Assembly: GCF_029227915.1 (NCBI RefSeq)
Contig: NC_079876.1
Location: 3,474,001-3,538,000 of the forward strand
Length of the DNA: 64,000 bases
Direction of reading: 5' to 3'
DNA from: Hydractinia symbiolongicarpus
Taxonomy: Eukaryota > Cnidaria > Hydrozoa > Anthoathecata > Hydractiniidae
Shown one piece after another: positions 49,754 to 59,920 of this stretch. Numbering within the stretch: the stretch's first letter is position 1; every line of letters begins with the position of its first letter. Made by a program: the position numbers and the translations under genes. The notes under the pieces were generated by a model. The model did not search any database, had not been told where the DNA came from, and was given only the letters and a program-made list of their open reading frames with translations.

Positions 49754-50314
49754 TTTTGACTATACGGGCCGAGTCCGGGATTTACGGGAAATCGCAGGTT
49801 TTCGTTTGCCGGCGATTAAACTGCTTTTATTCAGCGTCTCATCAAAAATGAAAACATTTTTGAAAACTACAAGTATCATGCGTTTTAGTGGTGAAAAAAT
49901 AATTTAAAAAATCGTTCGGCAAATGAGTTTACTCCATGGGTACTTTCTTTGTATACTTTTGACTATTTGGACCCAGCCGGGATTTACGGGAAATCGCGGG
50001 TTTTCGTTTGCCGGCGATTAAACTTCTTTTATTCAGCGTTTCATCAAAAATGAAAACATTTTTAAAAACTACAAGTCTTATGCGTTTTAGTGGTGAAAAA
50101 ATAATTTGAAAAATTGTTCTGGAAATGAGTTTACTCACAGGGTACTTTCTTTGTATACATTCGACTATACGGGCCAAGCCCGGGATTTACGGGAAATCGC
50201 GGGTTTTCGTTTTCCGGCGATTAAACCTCTTTCATTAAGCGTCTCATCAAAAATGAAAACATTTTTGAAAACTACAAGTCTCATGCGTTTTAGTGGTGAA
50301 AAAATAATTTAAAA
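49728..50314 (-). repeat. Diverged monomers next to the orientation switch
   Basis: About three monomers. The first has ctgctttt and agtatcatg. The second has actccatggg, then ctatttggacccagccggg, a local rearrangement of the usual tacgggccgagtccggg. The third has gttctggaaatg and gttttccgg. The second has no close relative in the window that I noticed. Confidence 0.78.
49842..49863 (-). repeat. Same dyad element in the reversed arm
   Basis: Arms tcaaaaatg (49842-49850) and catttttga (49855-49863) flank an aaaa loop. This is the first intact copy after the orientation switch and shows that the element is conserved in both arms. A common variant here has tttctga or tttttaa in the distal arm. 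Confidence 0.88.
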
Positions 50315-50890
50315 AATCGTTCGGGAAATGAGTTTACTCACAGGGTACTTTCTTTGTATACATTCGACTATACGGGCCAAGCCCGGGATTTACGGGAAAT
50401 CGCGGGTTTTTGTTTTCCGGCGATTAAACCTCTTTTATTCAGCGTCTCATAAAAAATGAAAACATTTTTGAAAACTACAAGTCTTATGCGTTTTAGTGGT
50501 GAAAAAAAAATTTAAAAAATCGTTCGGAAAATGAGTTTACTCACAGGGTACTTTCTTTGTATACATTCGACTATACGGGCCAAGCCCGGGATTTACGGGA
50601 AATCGCGGGTTTTCGTTTTCCGGCGATTAAACCTCTTTCATTAAGCGTCTCATCAAAAATGAAAACTACAAGTCTCATGCGTTTTAGTGGTGAAAAAAAA
50701 ATTTAAAAAATCGTTCGGAAAATGATTTTACTCCCTGGGTACTTTCTTTGTATACATTCGACTATACGGGCCAAGCCCCAGATTTACGGGAAAACGCGGG
50801 ATTTCGTTTGCCGGCGATTAAACCTCTTTCATTAAGCGTCTCATCAAAAATGAAAACACTTTTGAAAACTACAAGTCTCATGCGTTTTAG
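50315..50890 (-). repeat. Inverted duplication, right arm
   Basis: Reverse complement of 48,555-49,140: gttttcc at 50,412, the cataaaaaatg form, ccccag at 50,776 and gaaaacactttt at about 50,854. Paired positions sum to about 99,454, mirrored around 49,727, after allowing for a 12-bp deletion near 50,660. Between the arms and the switch, the mirrored monomers are of different classes, so the palindrome is not uniform. Confidence 0.84.
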
Positions 50891-52832
50891 TGGTGAAAAA
50901 ATAAATTAAAAAATCGCTCGGGAAATGAGTTTACTCCCTGGGTACTATCTTTGTATACTTTTGACTATGCAGGCCAAGCCCGGGATTTACGGGAAATCTC
51001 GGGTTTTCGTTTGCCGGCGATTAAACTTCTTTTATTCAGCGTCTCATCAGAAATGAAAACATTTTTGAAAACTACAAGTCTCATGCGTTTTAGTGGTGAA
51101 AAAAAAATTTAAAAAATCGTTCCGGAAATGAGTTTACTCCCTGGGTACTTAGTGGTGAAAATATAATTTAAAAAATCGTTCGGGAAATGAGTTTACTCCC
51201 TGGGTACTTTCTTTGTATACTTTTGACTATACGGGCCGAGTCCGGGATTTACGGGAAATCGCAGGTTTTCGTTTGCCGGCGATTAAACTTCTTTTATTCA
51301 GCGTCTCATCAAAAATGAAAACATTTTTAAAAACTACAAGTCTCATGGGCTTTAGTGGTGAAATAATAATTTAAAAAATCGTTTGGGAAATGAGTTTACT
51401 CCCTGGGTACTTTCTTTGTATACTTTTGATTATACGGACCGAGTCCGGGGTTTACGGGAAATGGCGGGTTTTCGTTTGCCGGCGATTAAACTTCTTTTAT
51501 TCAGCGTCTCATCAAAAATGAAAACATTTTTGAAAACTACAAGTCTTATGCGTTTTAGTGGTGAAAAGATAATTTAAAAAATCGTTTTGGAAATGAGTTT
51601 ACTTCCTGGGTACTTTCTTTGTATACATTCGACTATACGGGCCAAGCCCGGGATTTACGGGAAATCGCAGGTTTTCGTTTGCCGGCGATTAAACCACTTT
51701 CATTAAGCGTCTCATCAAAAATGAAAACATTTATGAAAACTACAAGTCTCATGCGTTTAGTGGTGAAAAAATAATTTAAAAAACCGTTTGGGAAATGAGT
51801 TTACTCCCTGGGTACTTTCTTTGTATACTTTTGATTATACGGACCGAGTCCGGGGTTTACGGGAAATGGCGTGTTTTCGTTTGCCGGCGATTAAACTTCT
51901 TTTATTCAGCGTTTCATCAAAAATGAAAACATTTTTGAAAACTACAAGTCTTGTGCGTTTTAGTGGTGAAAAGATAATTTAAAAAATCGTTTTGGAAATG
52001 AGTTTACTTCCTGTGTACTTTCTTTGTATACATTCGACTATACGGGCCAAGCCCGGGATTTACGGGAAATCGCAGGTTTTCGTTTGCCGGCGATTAAACC
52101 ACTTTCATTAAGCGTCTCATCAAAAATGAAAACATTTCTGAAAACTACAAGTCTCATGCGTTTTAGTGGTGAAAAAATAATTTAAAAAATCGTTCGGGAA
52201 ATGAGTTTACTCCCTGGGTACTTTCTTTGTATACTTTTGACTACACGGGCCGAGTCCGGGATTTACGGGAAATCGCGGGTTTTCGTTTGCGGGCGATTAA
52301 ACTTCTTTTATTCAGCGTCTCATCAAAAATGAAAACATTTTTAAAAACTACAAGTCTCATGGGCTTTAGTGGTGAAATAATAATTTAAAAAATCGTTTGG
52401 GAAATTAGTTTACTCCCTGGGTACTTTCTTTGTATACTTTTGACTATACGGGCCGAGTCCGGGATTTACGGGAAATCGCAGGTTTTCGTTTGCCGGCGAT
52501 TAAACTTCTTTTATTCAGCGTCTCATCAAAAATGAAAACATTTTTGAAAACTACAAGTCTCATGCGTTTTAGTGGTGAAAAAATAAATTAAAAAATCGCT
52601 CGGGAAATGAGTTTACTCCCTGGGTACTATCTTTGTATACTTTTGACTATGCAGGCCAAGCCCGGGATTTACGGGAAATCTCGGGTTTTCGTTTGCCGGC
52701 GATTAAACTTCTTTTATTCAGCGTCTCATCAGAAATGAAAACATTTTTGAAAACTACAAGTCTCATGCGTTTTAGTGGTGAAAAAAAAATTTAAAAAATC
52801 GTTCCGGAAATGAGTTTACTCCCTGGGTACTT
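50891..52832 (-). repeat. Reversed-arm repeat with 59-bp fragment, first unit
   Basis: Full monomers with gctcgggaaatgag/actatctttg/actatgcagg, then one with tcatcagaaatg and gttccgg, followed by the 59-bp fragment. The spacing from the first fragment to the second is 1,682 bp, eight monomers plus 59 bp, less one base (gcgtttagtgg near 51,752). Confidence 0.84.
51151..51209 (-). repeat. 59-bp truncated monomer, copy 1
   Basis: After ctgggtactt the sequence jumps directly to agtggtgaaa, skipping about 144 bp. It then runs through atcgttcgggaaatgag to the next gggtactt. The junction shares only a short tt overlap with the missing segment's end. Confidence 0.93.
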
Positions 52833-52916
52833 AGTGGTGAAATTATAATTTAAAAAATCGTTCGGGAAATGAGTTTACTCCCTGGGTACTTTCTTTGTAT
52901 ACTTTTGACTATACGG
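51843..52916 (-). repeat. 1,074-bp tandem duplication, copy 1
   Basis: Five 203-bp monomers plus the 59-bp fragment. The rare ggcgtgttttcg change at 51,868 recurs at 52,942, and the tgtgtactttc, ctacacggg, gaaattag and gcagg markers follow in the same order. Confidence 0.88.
52833..52891 (-). repeat. 59-bp truncated monomer, copy 2
   Basis: Same junction ctgggtacttagtggtg, with gaaattataattt instead of gaaaatataattt. The preceding monomer has gttccggaaatgag, as in every other copy. Confidence 0.93.
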
Positions 52917-53990
52917 ACCGAGTCCGGGGTTTACGGGAAATGGCGTGTTTTCGTTTGCCGGCGATTAAACTTCTTTTATTCAGCGTTTCATCAAAAATGA
53001 AAACATTTTTGAAAACTACAAGTCTTGTGCGTTTTAGTGGTGAAAAGATAATTTAAAAAATCGTTTTGGAAATGAGTTTACTTCCTGTGTACTTTCTTTG
53101 TATACATTCGACTATACGGGCCAAGCCCGGGATTTACGGGAAATCGCAGGTTTTCGTTTGCCGGCGATTAAACCACTTTCATTAAGCGTCTCATCAAAAA
53201 TGAAAACATTTCTGAAAACTACAAGTCTCATGCGTTTTAGTGGTGAAAAAATAATTTAAAAAATCGTTCGGGAAATGAGTTTACTCCCTGGGTACTTTCT
53301 TTGTATACTTTTGACTACACGGGCCGAGTCCGGGATTTACGGGAAATCGCGGGTTTTCGTTTGCCGGCGATTAAACTTCTTTTATTCAGCGTCTCATCAA
53401 AAATGAAAACATTTTTAAAAACTACAAGTCTCATGGGCTTTAGTGGTGAAATAATAATTTAAAAAATCGTTTGGGAAATTAGTTTACTCCCTGGGTACTT
53501 TCTTTGTATACTTTTGACTATACGGGCCGAGTCCGGGATTTACGGGAAATCGCAGGTTTTCGTTTGCCGGCGATTAAACTTCTTTTATTCAGCGTCTCAT
53601 CAAAAATGAAAACATTTTTGAAAACTACAAGTCTCATGCGTTTTAGTGGTGAAAAAATAAATTAAAAAATCGCTCGGGAAATGAGTTTACTCCCTGGGTA
53701 CTATCTTTGTATACTTTTGACTATGCAGGCCAAGCCCGGGATTTACGGGAAATCTCGGGTTTTCGTTTGCCGGCGATTAAACTTCTTTTATTCAGCGTCT
53801 CATCAGAAATGAAAACATTTTTGAAAACTACAAGTCTCATGCGTTTTAGTGGTGAAAAAAAAATTTAAAAAATCGTTCCGGAAATGAGTTTACTCCCTGG
53901 GTACTTAGTGGTGAAATTATAATTTAAAAAATCGTTCGGGAAATGAGTTTACTCCCTGGGTACTTTCTTTGTATACTTTTGACTATACGG
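52917..53990 (-). repeat. 1,074-bp tandem duplication, copy 2
   Basis: Repeats the preceding block nearly exactly; one visible difference is gccggcg here versus gcgggcg near 52,290. It diverges after 53,990, where gggccgag replaces ggaccgag. Confidence 0.88.
53907..53965 (-). repeat. 59-bp truncated monomer, copy 3
   Basis: Identical junction and the same gaaattataattt variant as copy 2, 1,074 bp away. It belongs to the tandem duplication at 51,843-53,990. Confidence 0.93.
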
Positions 53991-56389
53991 GCCGAGTCCG
54001 GGATTTACGGGAAATCGCAGGTTTTCGTTTGCCGGCGATTAAACTTCTTTTATTCAGCGTCTCATCAAAAATGAAAACATTTTTAAAAACTACAAGTCTC
54101 ATGGGCTTTAGTGGTGAAATAATAATTTAAAAAATCGTTTGGGAAATGAGTTTACTCCCTGGGTACTTTCTTTGTATACTTTTGATTATACGGACCAAGT
54201 CCGGTGTTTACGGGAAATGGCGGGTTTTCGTTTGCCGGCGATTAAACTTCTTTTATTCAGCGTCTCATCAAAAATGAAAACATTTCTGAAAACTACAAGT
54301 CTCATGCGTTTTAGTGGTGAAAAAATAATTTAAAAAATCGTTCGGGAAATGAGTTTACTCCCTGGGTACTTTCTTTGTATACTTTTGATTATACGGACCG
54401 AGTCCGGGGTTTACGGGAAATGGCGGGTTTTCGTTTGCCGGCGATTAAACTTCTTTTATTCAGCGTCTCATCAAAAATGAAAACATTTTTGAAAACTACA
54501 AGTCTTATGCGTTTTAGTGGTGAAAAGATAATTTAAAAAATCGTTTTGGAAATGAGTTTACTTCCTGGGTACTTTCTTTGTATACATTCGACTATACGGG
54601 CCAAGCCCGGGATTTACGGGAAATCGCAGGTTTTCGTTTGCCGGCGATTAAACCACTTTCATTAAGCGTCTCATCAAAAATGAAAACATTTCTGAAAACT
54701 ACAAGTCTCATGCGTTTTAGTGGTGAAAAAATAATTTAAAAAATCGTTCGGGAAATGAGTTTACTCCCTGGGTACTTTCTTTGTATACTTTTGACTATAC
54801 GGGCCGAGTGCGGAATTTACGGGAAATCGCGGGTTTTCGTTTGCCGGCGATTAAACTTCTTTTATTCAGCGTCTCATCAAAAATGAAAACATTTTTAAAA
54901 ACTACAAGTCTCATGGGCTTTAGTGGTGAAATAATAATTTAAAAAATCGTTTGGGAAATTAGTTTACTCCCTGGGTACTTTCTTTGTATACTTTTGACTA
55001 TACGGGCCGAGTCCGGGATTTACGGGAAATCGCAGGTTTTCGTTTGCCGGCGATTAAACTTCTTTTATTCAGCGTCTCATCAAAAATGAAAACATTTTTG
55101 AAAACTACAAGTCTCATGCATTTTAGTGGTGAAAAAATAAATTAAAAAATCGCTCGGGAAATGAGTTTACTCCCTGGGTACTATCTTTGTATACTTTTGA
55201 CTATGCAGGCCAAGCCCGGGATTTACGGGAAATCTCGGGTTTTCGTTTGCCGGCGATTAAACTTCTTTTATTCAGCGTCTCATCAGAAATGAAAACATTT
55301 TTGAAAACTACAAGTCTCATGCGTTTTAGTGGTGAAAAAAAAATTTAAAAAATCGTTCCGGAAATGAGTTTACTCCCTGGGTACTTAGTGGTGAAAAATA
55401 TATTTTAAGAAATCGTTCGGGAAATGAGTTTACTCCCTGGGTACTTTCTTTGTATATTTTTGACTATACGGGCCGAGTCCGGGATTTATGGGAAGTCGCG
55501 GGTTTTCGTTTGCCGGCGATTAAACTTCTTTTATTCAGCGTCTCATCAAAAATGAAAACATTTTTAAAAACTACAAGTCTCATGCGCTTTAGTGGTGAAA
55601 TAATAATTTAAAAAATCGTTCGGAAATGAGTTTACACCCTGGGTACTTTCTTTGTATACTTTTGACTATACGGGCCGAGTCCGGGATTTACGGGAAATCG
55701 CAGGTTTTCGTTTGCCGGCGATTAAACTTCTTTTATTCAGCGTCTCATCAAAAATAAAAACATTTTTAAAAACTACAAGTCTCATGGGCTTTAGTGGTGA
55801 AATAATAATTTAAAAAATCGTTTGGGAAATGAGTTTACTCCCTGGGTTCTTTCTTTGTATACTTTTGACTATACGGGCCAAGCCCGGGATTTACGGGAAA
55901 TCGCAGGTTTTCGTTTGCCGGCGATTAAACCACTTTCATTAAGCGTCTCATCAAAAATGAAAACATTTCTGAAAACTACAAGTCTCATGCGTTTTAGTGG
56001 TGAAAAAATAATTTAAAAATTCGTTCGGGAAATGAGTTTACTCACTGGGTACTTTCCTTGTATGCTTTTGACAATACGGGCCGAGTCCGGGATTTACGGG
56101 AACTCGCGGGTTTTCGTTTGCCGGCGATTAAACTTCTTTTGTTCAGCGTCTCATCAAAAATGAAAACATTTTTAAAAACTACAAGTCTCATGGGCTTTAG
56201 TGGTGAAATAATAATTTAAAAAATCATTTGGGAAATAAGTTTACTCCCTGGGTACTTTCTTTGTATACATTCAATTATACGGGCCAAGCCCCGGATTTAC
56301 GGGAAAACGCGGGATTTCGTTTGCCGGCGATTAAACCTCTTTCATTAACCGTCTCATCAAAAATGAAAACATTTTTAAAAACTATAAGT
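53991..56389 (-). repeat. Reversed-arm mosaic between duplications
   Basis: Full-length monomers with ggaccaagtccggtg, gcgggttttcg, ctcgggaaatgag/actatctttg and gggttctttc forms, plus fragment copy 4. The gggttctttc monomer at about 55,851 recurs 2,676 bp later near 58,527. gttcggaaatgag near 55,620 lacks one g. Confidence 0.8.
55387..55446 (-). repeat. 59-bp truncated monomer, copy 4 (60 bp)
   Basis: Same junction; one base longer, with gaaaaatatattttaagaaatcg. Spacing from copy 3 is 1,480 bp, exactly seven monomers plus 59. Confidence 0.92.
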
Positions 56390-57190
56390 CTCATGGGTTT
56401 TAGTGGTGAAATAATAATTTAAAAAATCGTTCGGGAAATGAGTTTACATCCCGGGTACTTTCTTTACTATACGGGCCGAGTCCGGGATTTACGGGAAATC
56501 GCAGGTTTTCGTTTGCCGGCGATTAAACTTCTTTCATTCAGCGTCTCATCAAAAATGAAAACATTTTTGAAAACTACAAGTCTCATGCGTTTTAGTGGTG
56601 AAAAAATAATTTAAAAAATCGTTTGGGAAATGAGTTTACTCCTTGGGTACTTTCTTTGTATACTTTTGATTATACGGACCGAGTCCGGGGTTTACGGGAA
56701 ATGGCGGGTTTTCGTTTGCCGGCGATTAAACTTCTTTTATTCAGCGTCTCATCAAAAATGAAAACATTTTTGAAAACTACAAGTCTTATGCGTTTTAGTG
56801 GTGAAAAGATAATTTAAAAAATCGTTTTGGAAATGAGTTTACTTCCTGGGTACTTTCTTTGTATACATTCGACTATACGGGCCAAGCCCGGGATTTACGG
56901 GAAATCGCAGGTTTTCGTTTGCCGGCGATTAAACCACTTTCTTTAAGCGTCTCATCAAAAATGAAAACATTTCTGAAAACTACAAGTCTCATGCGTTTTA
57001 GTGGTGAAAAAATAATTTAAAAAATCGTTCGGGAAATGAGTTTACTCCCTGGGTACTTTCTTTGTATATTTTTGACTATACGGGCCGAGTCCGGGATTTA
57101 CGGGAAGTCGCAGGTTTTCGTTTGCCGGCGATTAAACTTCTTTTATTCAGCGTCTCATCAAAAATGAAAACATTTTTTAAAACTACAAGT
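56390..57190 (-). repeat. 801-bp four-mer in the reversed arm, copy 1
   Basis: Contains one 192-bp class A monomer (tttacatcccggg, tttctttactatacggg), a ctccttggg/attatacggaccgag monomer, a cttcctggg monomer with ctttctttaagcg, and a monomer with gtatatttttgac and gggaagtcgc. It has the same four-unit length as the forward-arm four-mer. Confidence 0.87.
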
Positions 57191-57991
57191 CTCATGGGTT
57201 TTAGTGGTGAAATAATAATTTAAAAAATCGTTCGGGAAATGAGTTTACATCCCGGGTACTTTCTTTACTATACGGGCCGAGTCCGGGATTTACGGGAAAT
57301 CGCAGGTTTTCGTTTGCCGGCGATTAAACTTCTTTCATTCAGCGTCTCATCAAAAATGAAAACATTTTTGAAAACTACAAGTCTCATGCGTTTTAGTGGT
57401 GAAAAAATAATTTAAAAAATCGTTTGGGAAATGAGTTTACTCCTTGGGTACTTTCTTTGTATACTTTTGATTATACGGACCGAGTCCGGGGTTTACGGGA
57501 AATGGCGGGTTTTCGTTTGCCGGCGATTAAACTTCTTTTATTCAGCGTCTCATCAAAAATGAAAACATTTTTGAAAACTACAAGTCTTATGCGTTTTAGT
57601 GGTGAAAAGATAATTTAAAAAATCGTTTTGGAAATGAGTTTACTTCCTGGGTACTTTCTTTGTATACATTCGACTATACGGGCCAAGCCCGGGATTTACG
57701 GGAAATCGCAGGTTTTCGTTTGCCGGCGATTAAACCACTTTCTTTAAGCGTCTCATCAAAAATGAAAACATTTCTGAAAACTACAAGTCTCATGCGTTTT
57801 AGTGGTGAAAAAATAATTTAAAAAATCGTTCGGGAAATGAGTTTACTCCCTGGGTACTTTCTTTGTATATTTTTGACTATACGGGCCGAGTCCGGGATTT
57901 ACGGGAAGTCGCAGGTTTTCGTTTGCCGGCGATTAAACTTCTTTTATTCAGCGTCTCATCAAAAATGAAAACATTTTTAAAAACTACAAGT
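57191..57991 (-). repeat. 801-bp four-mer in the reversed arm, copy 2
   Basis: Repeats the previous unit at +801 (agtttacatc at 56,441 and 57,242). It differs at the end, where ttttttaaaac becomes tttttaaaaac and gggttttag becomes gggctttag. Confidence 0.87.
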
Positions 57992-58280
57992 CTCATGGGC
58001 TTTAGTGGTGAAATAATAATTTAAAAAATCGCTCGGGAAATGAGTTTACACCCTGGGTACTTTCTTTGTATACTTTTGACTATACGGGCCGAGTCCGGGA
58101 TTTACGGGAAATCGCAGGTTTTCGTTTGCCGGCGATTAAACTTCTTTTATTCAGCGTCTCATCAAAAATGAAAACATTTTTGAAAACTACAAGTCTCATG
58201 CGTTTTAGTGGTGAAAAAAAAATTTAAAAAATCGTTCCGGAAATGAGTTTACTCCCTGGGTACTTAGTGGTGAAAATATA
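57992..58280 (-). repeat. Link monomers before the 3.9-kb-displaced duplication
   Basis: A gctcgggaaatgag/acaccctggg monomer, followed by a gttccggaaatgag monomer and the start of fragment copy 5. Confidence 0.8.
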
Positions 58281-58324
58281 ATTTAAAAAATCGTTCGGGA
58301 AATGAGTTTACACCCTGGGTATTT
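58266..58324 (-). repeat. 59-bp truncated monomer, copy 5
   Basis: Same junction and gaaaatataattt form as copy 1. The fragment ends in acaccctgggtatttt. Confidence 0.92.
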
Positions 58325-59920
58325 TCTTTGTATACTTTTGACTATACGGGGCGAGTCCGGGATTTACGGGAAATCGCAGGTTTTCGTTTGCCGGCGATTA
58401 AACTTCTTTTATTCAGCGTCTCATCAAAAATGAAAACATTTTTAAAAACTACAAGTCTCATGGGCTTTAGTGGTGAAATAATAATTTAAAAAATCGTTTG
58501 GGAAATGAGTTTACTCCCTGGGTTCTTTCTTTGTATACTTTTGACTATACGGGCCAAGCCCGGGATTTACGGGAAATCGCGGGTTTTCGTTTGCCGGCGA
58601 TTAAACCACTTTCATTAAGCGTCTCATCAAAAATGAAAACATTTCTGAAAACTACAAGTCTCATGCGTTTTAGTGGTGAAAAAATAATTTAAAAATTCGT
58701 TCGGGAAATGAGTTTACTCACTGGGTACTTTCCTTGTATGCTTTTGACTATACGGGCCGAGTCCGGGATTTACGGGAAATCGCGGGTTTTCGTTTGCCGG
58801 CGATTAAACTTCTTTTATTCAGCGTTTCATCAAAACTGAAAACATTTTTAAAAACTACAAGTCTCATGGGCTTTAGTGGTGAAATAATAATTTAAAAAAT
58901 CGTTTGGGAAATGAGTTCACTCCCTGGGTTCTTTCTTTGTATACTTTTGACTATTCGGGCCGAGTCCGGGATTCACGGGAAATCGCAGGTTTTCGTTTGC
59001 CGGAGATTAAACTGCTTTTATTCAGCGTCTCATCAAAAATGAAAACATTTTTGAAAACTACAAGTCTTATGCGTTTTAGTGGTGAAAAGATAATTTAAAA
59101 AATCGTTTTGGAAATGAGTTTACTTCCTGGGTACTTTCTTTGTATACATTCGACTATACGGGCCAAGCCCGGGATTTACGGGAAATCGCAGGTTTTCGTT
59201 TGCCGGCGATTAAACCACTTTCTTTAAGCGTCTCATCAAAAATGAAAACATTTCTGAAAACTACAAGTCTCATGCGTTTTAGTGGTGAAAAAATAATTTA
59301 AAAAATCGTTCGGGAAATGAGTTTACTCCCTGGGTACTTTCTTTGTATACTTTTGACTATACGGGCCGAGTCCGGGATTTACGGGAAATCGCGGGTTTTC
59401 GTTTGCCGGCGATTAAACTTCTTTTATTCAGCGTCTCATCAAAAATGAAAACATTTTTAAAAACTACAAGTCTCATGGGCTTTAGTGGTGAAATAATAAT
59501 TTAAAAAATCGTTTGGGAAATTAGTTTACTCCCTGGGTACTTTCTTTGTATACTTTTGACTATACGGGCCGAGTCCGGGATTTACGGGAAATCGCAGGTT
59601 TTCGTTTGCCGGCGATTAAACTTCTTTTATTCAGCGTCTCAACAAAAATGAAAACATTTTTAAAACTACAAGTCTCATGGGCTTTAGTGGTGAAAAAATA
59701 AATTAAAAAATCGCTCGGGAAATGAGTTTACTCCCTGGGTACTATCTTTGTATACTTTTGACTATGCAGGCCGAGTCCGGGATTTACGGGAAATCTCGGG
59801 TTTTCGTTTGCCGGCGATTAAACTTCTTTTATTCAGCGTCTCATCAAAAATGAAAACATTTTTAAAAACTACAAGTCTCATGGGCTTTAGTGGTGAAATA
59901 ATAATTTAAAAAATCGTTCG
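58281..59920 (-). repeat. 1.6-kb duplication displaced by ~3.9 kb, left copy
   Basis: gggtattttc at 58,317 pairs with 62,219 (offset 3,902). The linked rare changes gggttctttc, cttgtatgc, aaaactgaaaac, gagttcactccc, gactattcggg, gattcacggg and gccggagatt all recur in order. It ends at about 59,920, where gttcggaaaatgag replaces gtttgggaaatgag. Confidence 0.86.

Noticed and set aside
50160-50173. Possible CENP-B box in ttcgactatacggg of F-type monomers
   Set aside because: The core pattern (TTCG, four bases, A, two bases, CGGG) needs seven bases between TTCG and CGGG with A at the fifth. Here there are six and the fifth is T. ttcgtttgccggcga also fails, so no box is claimed.
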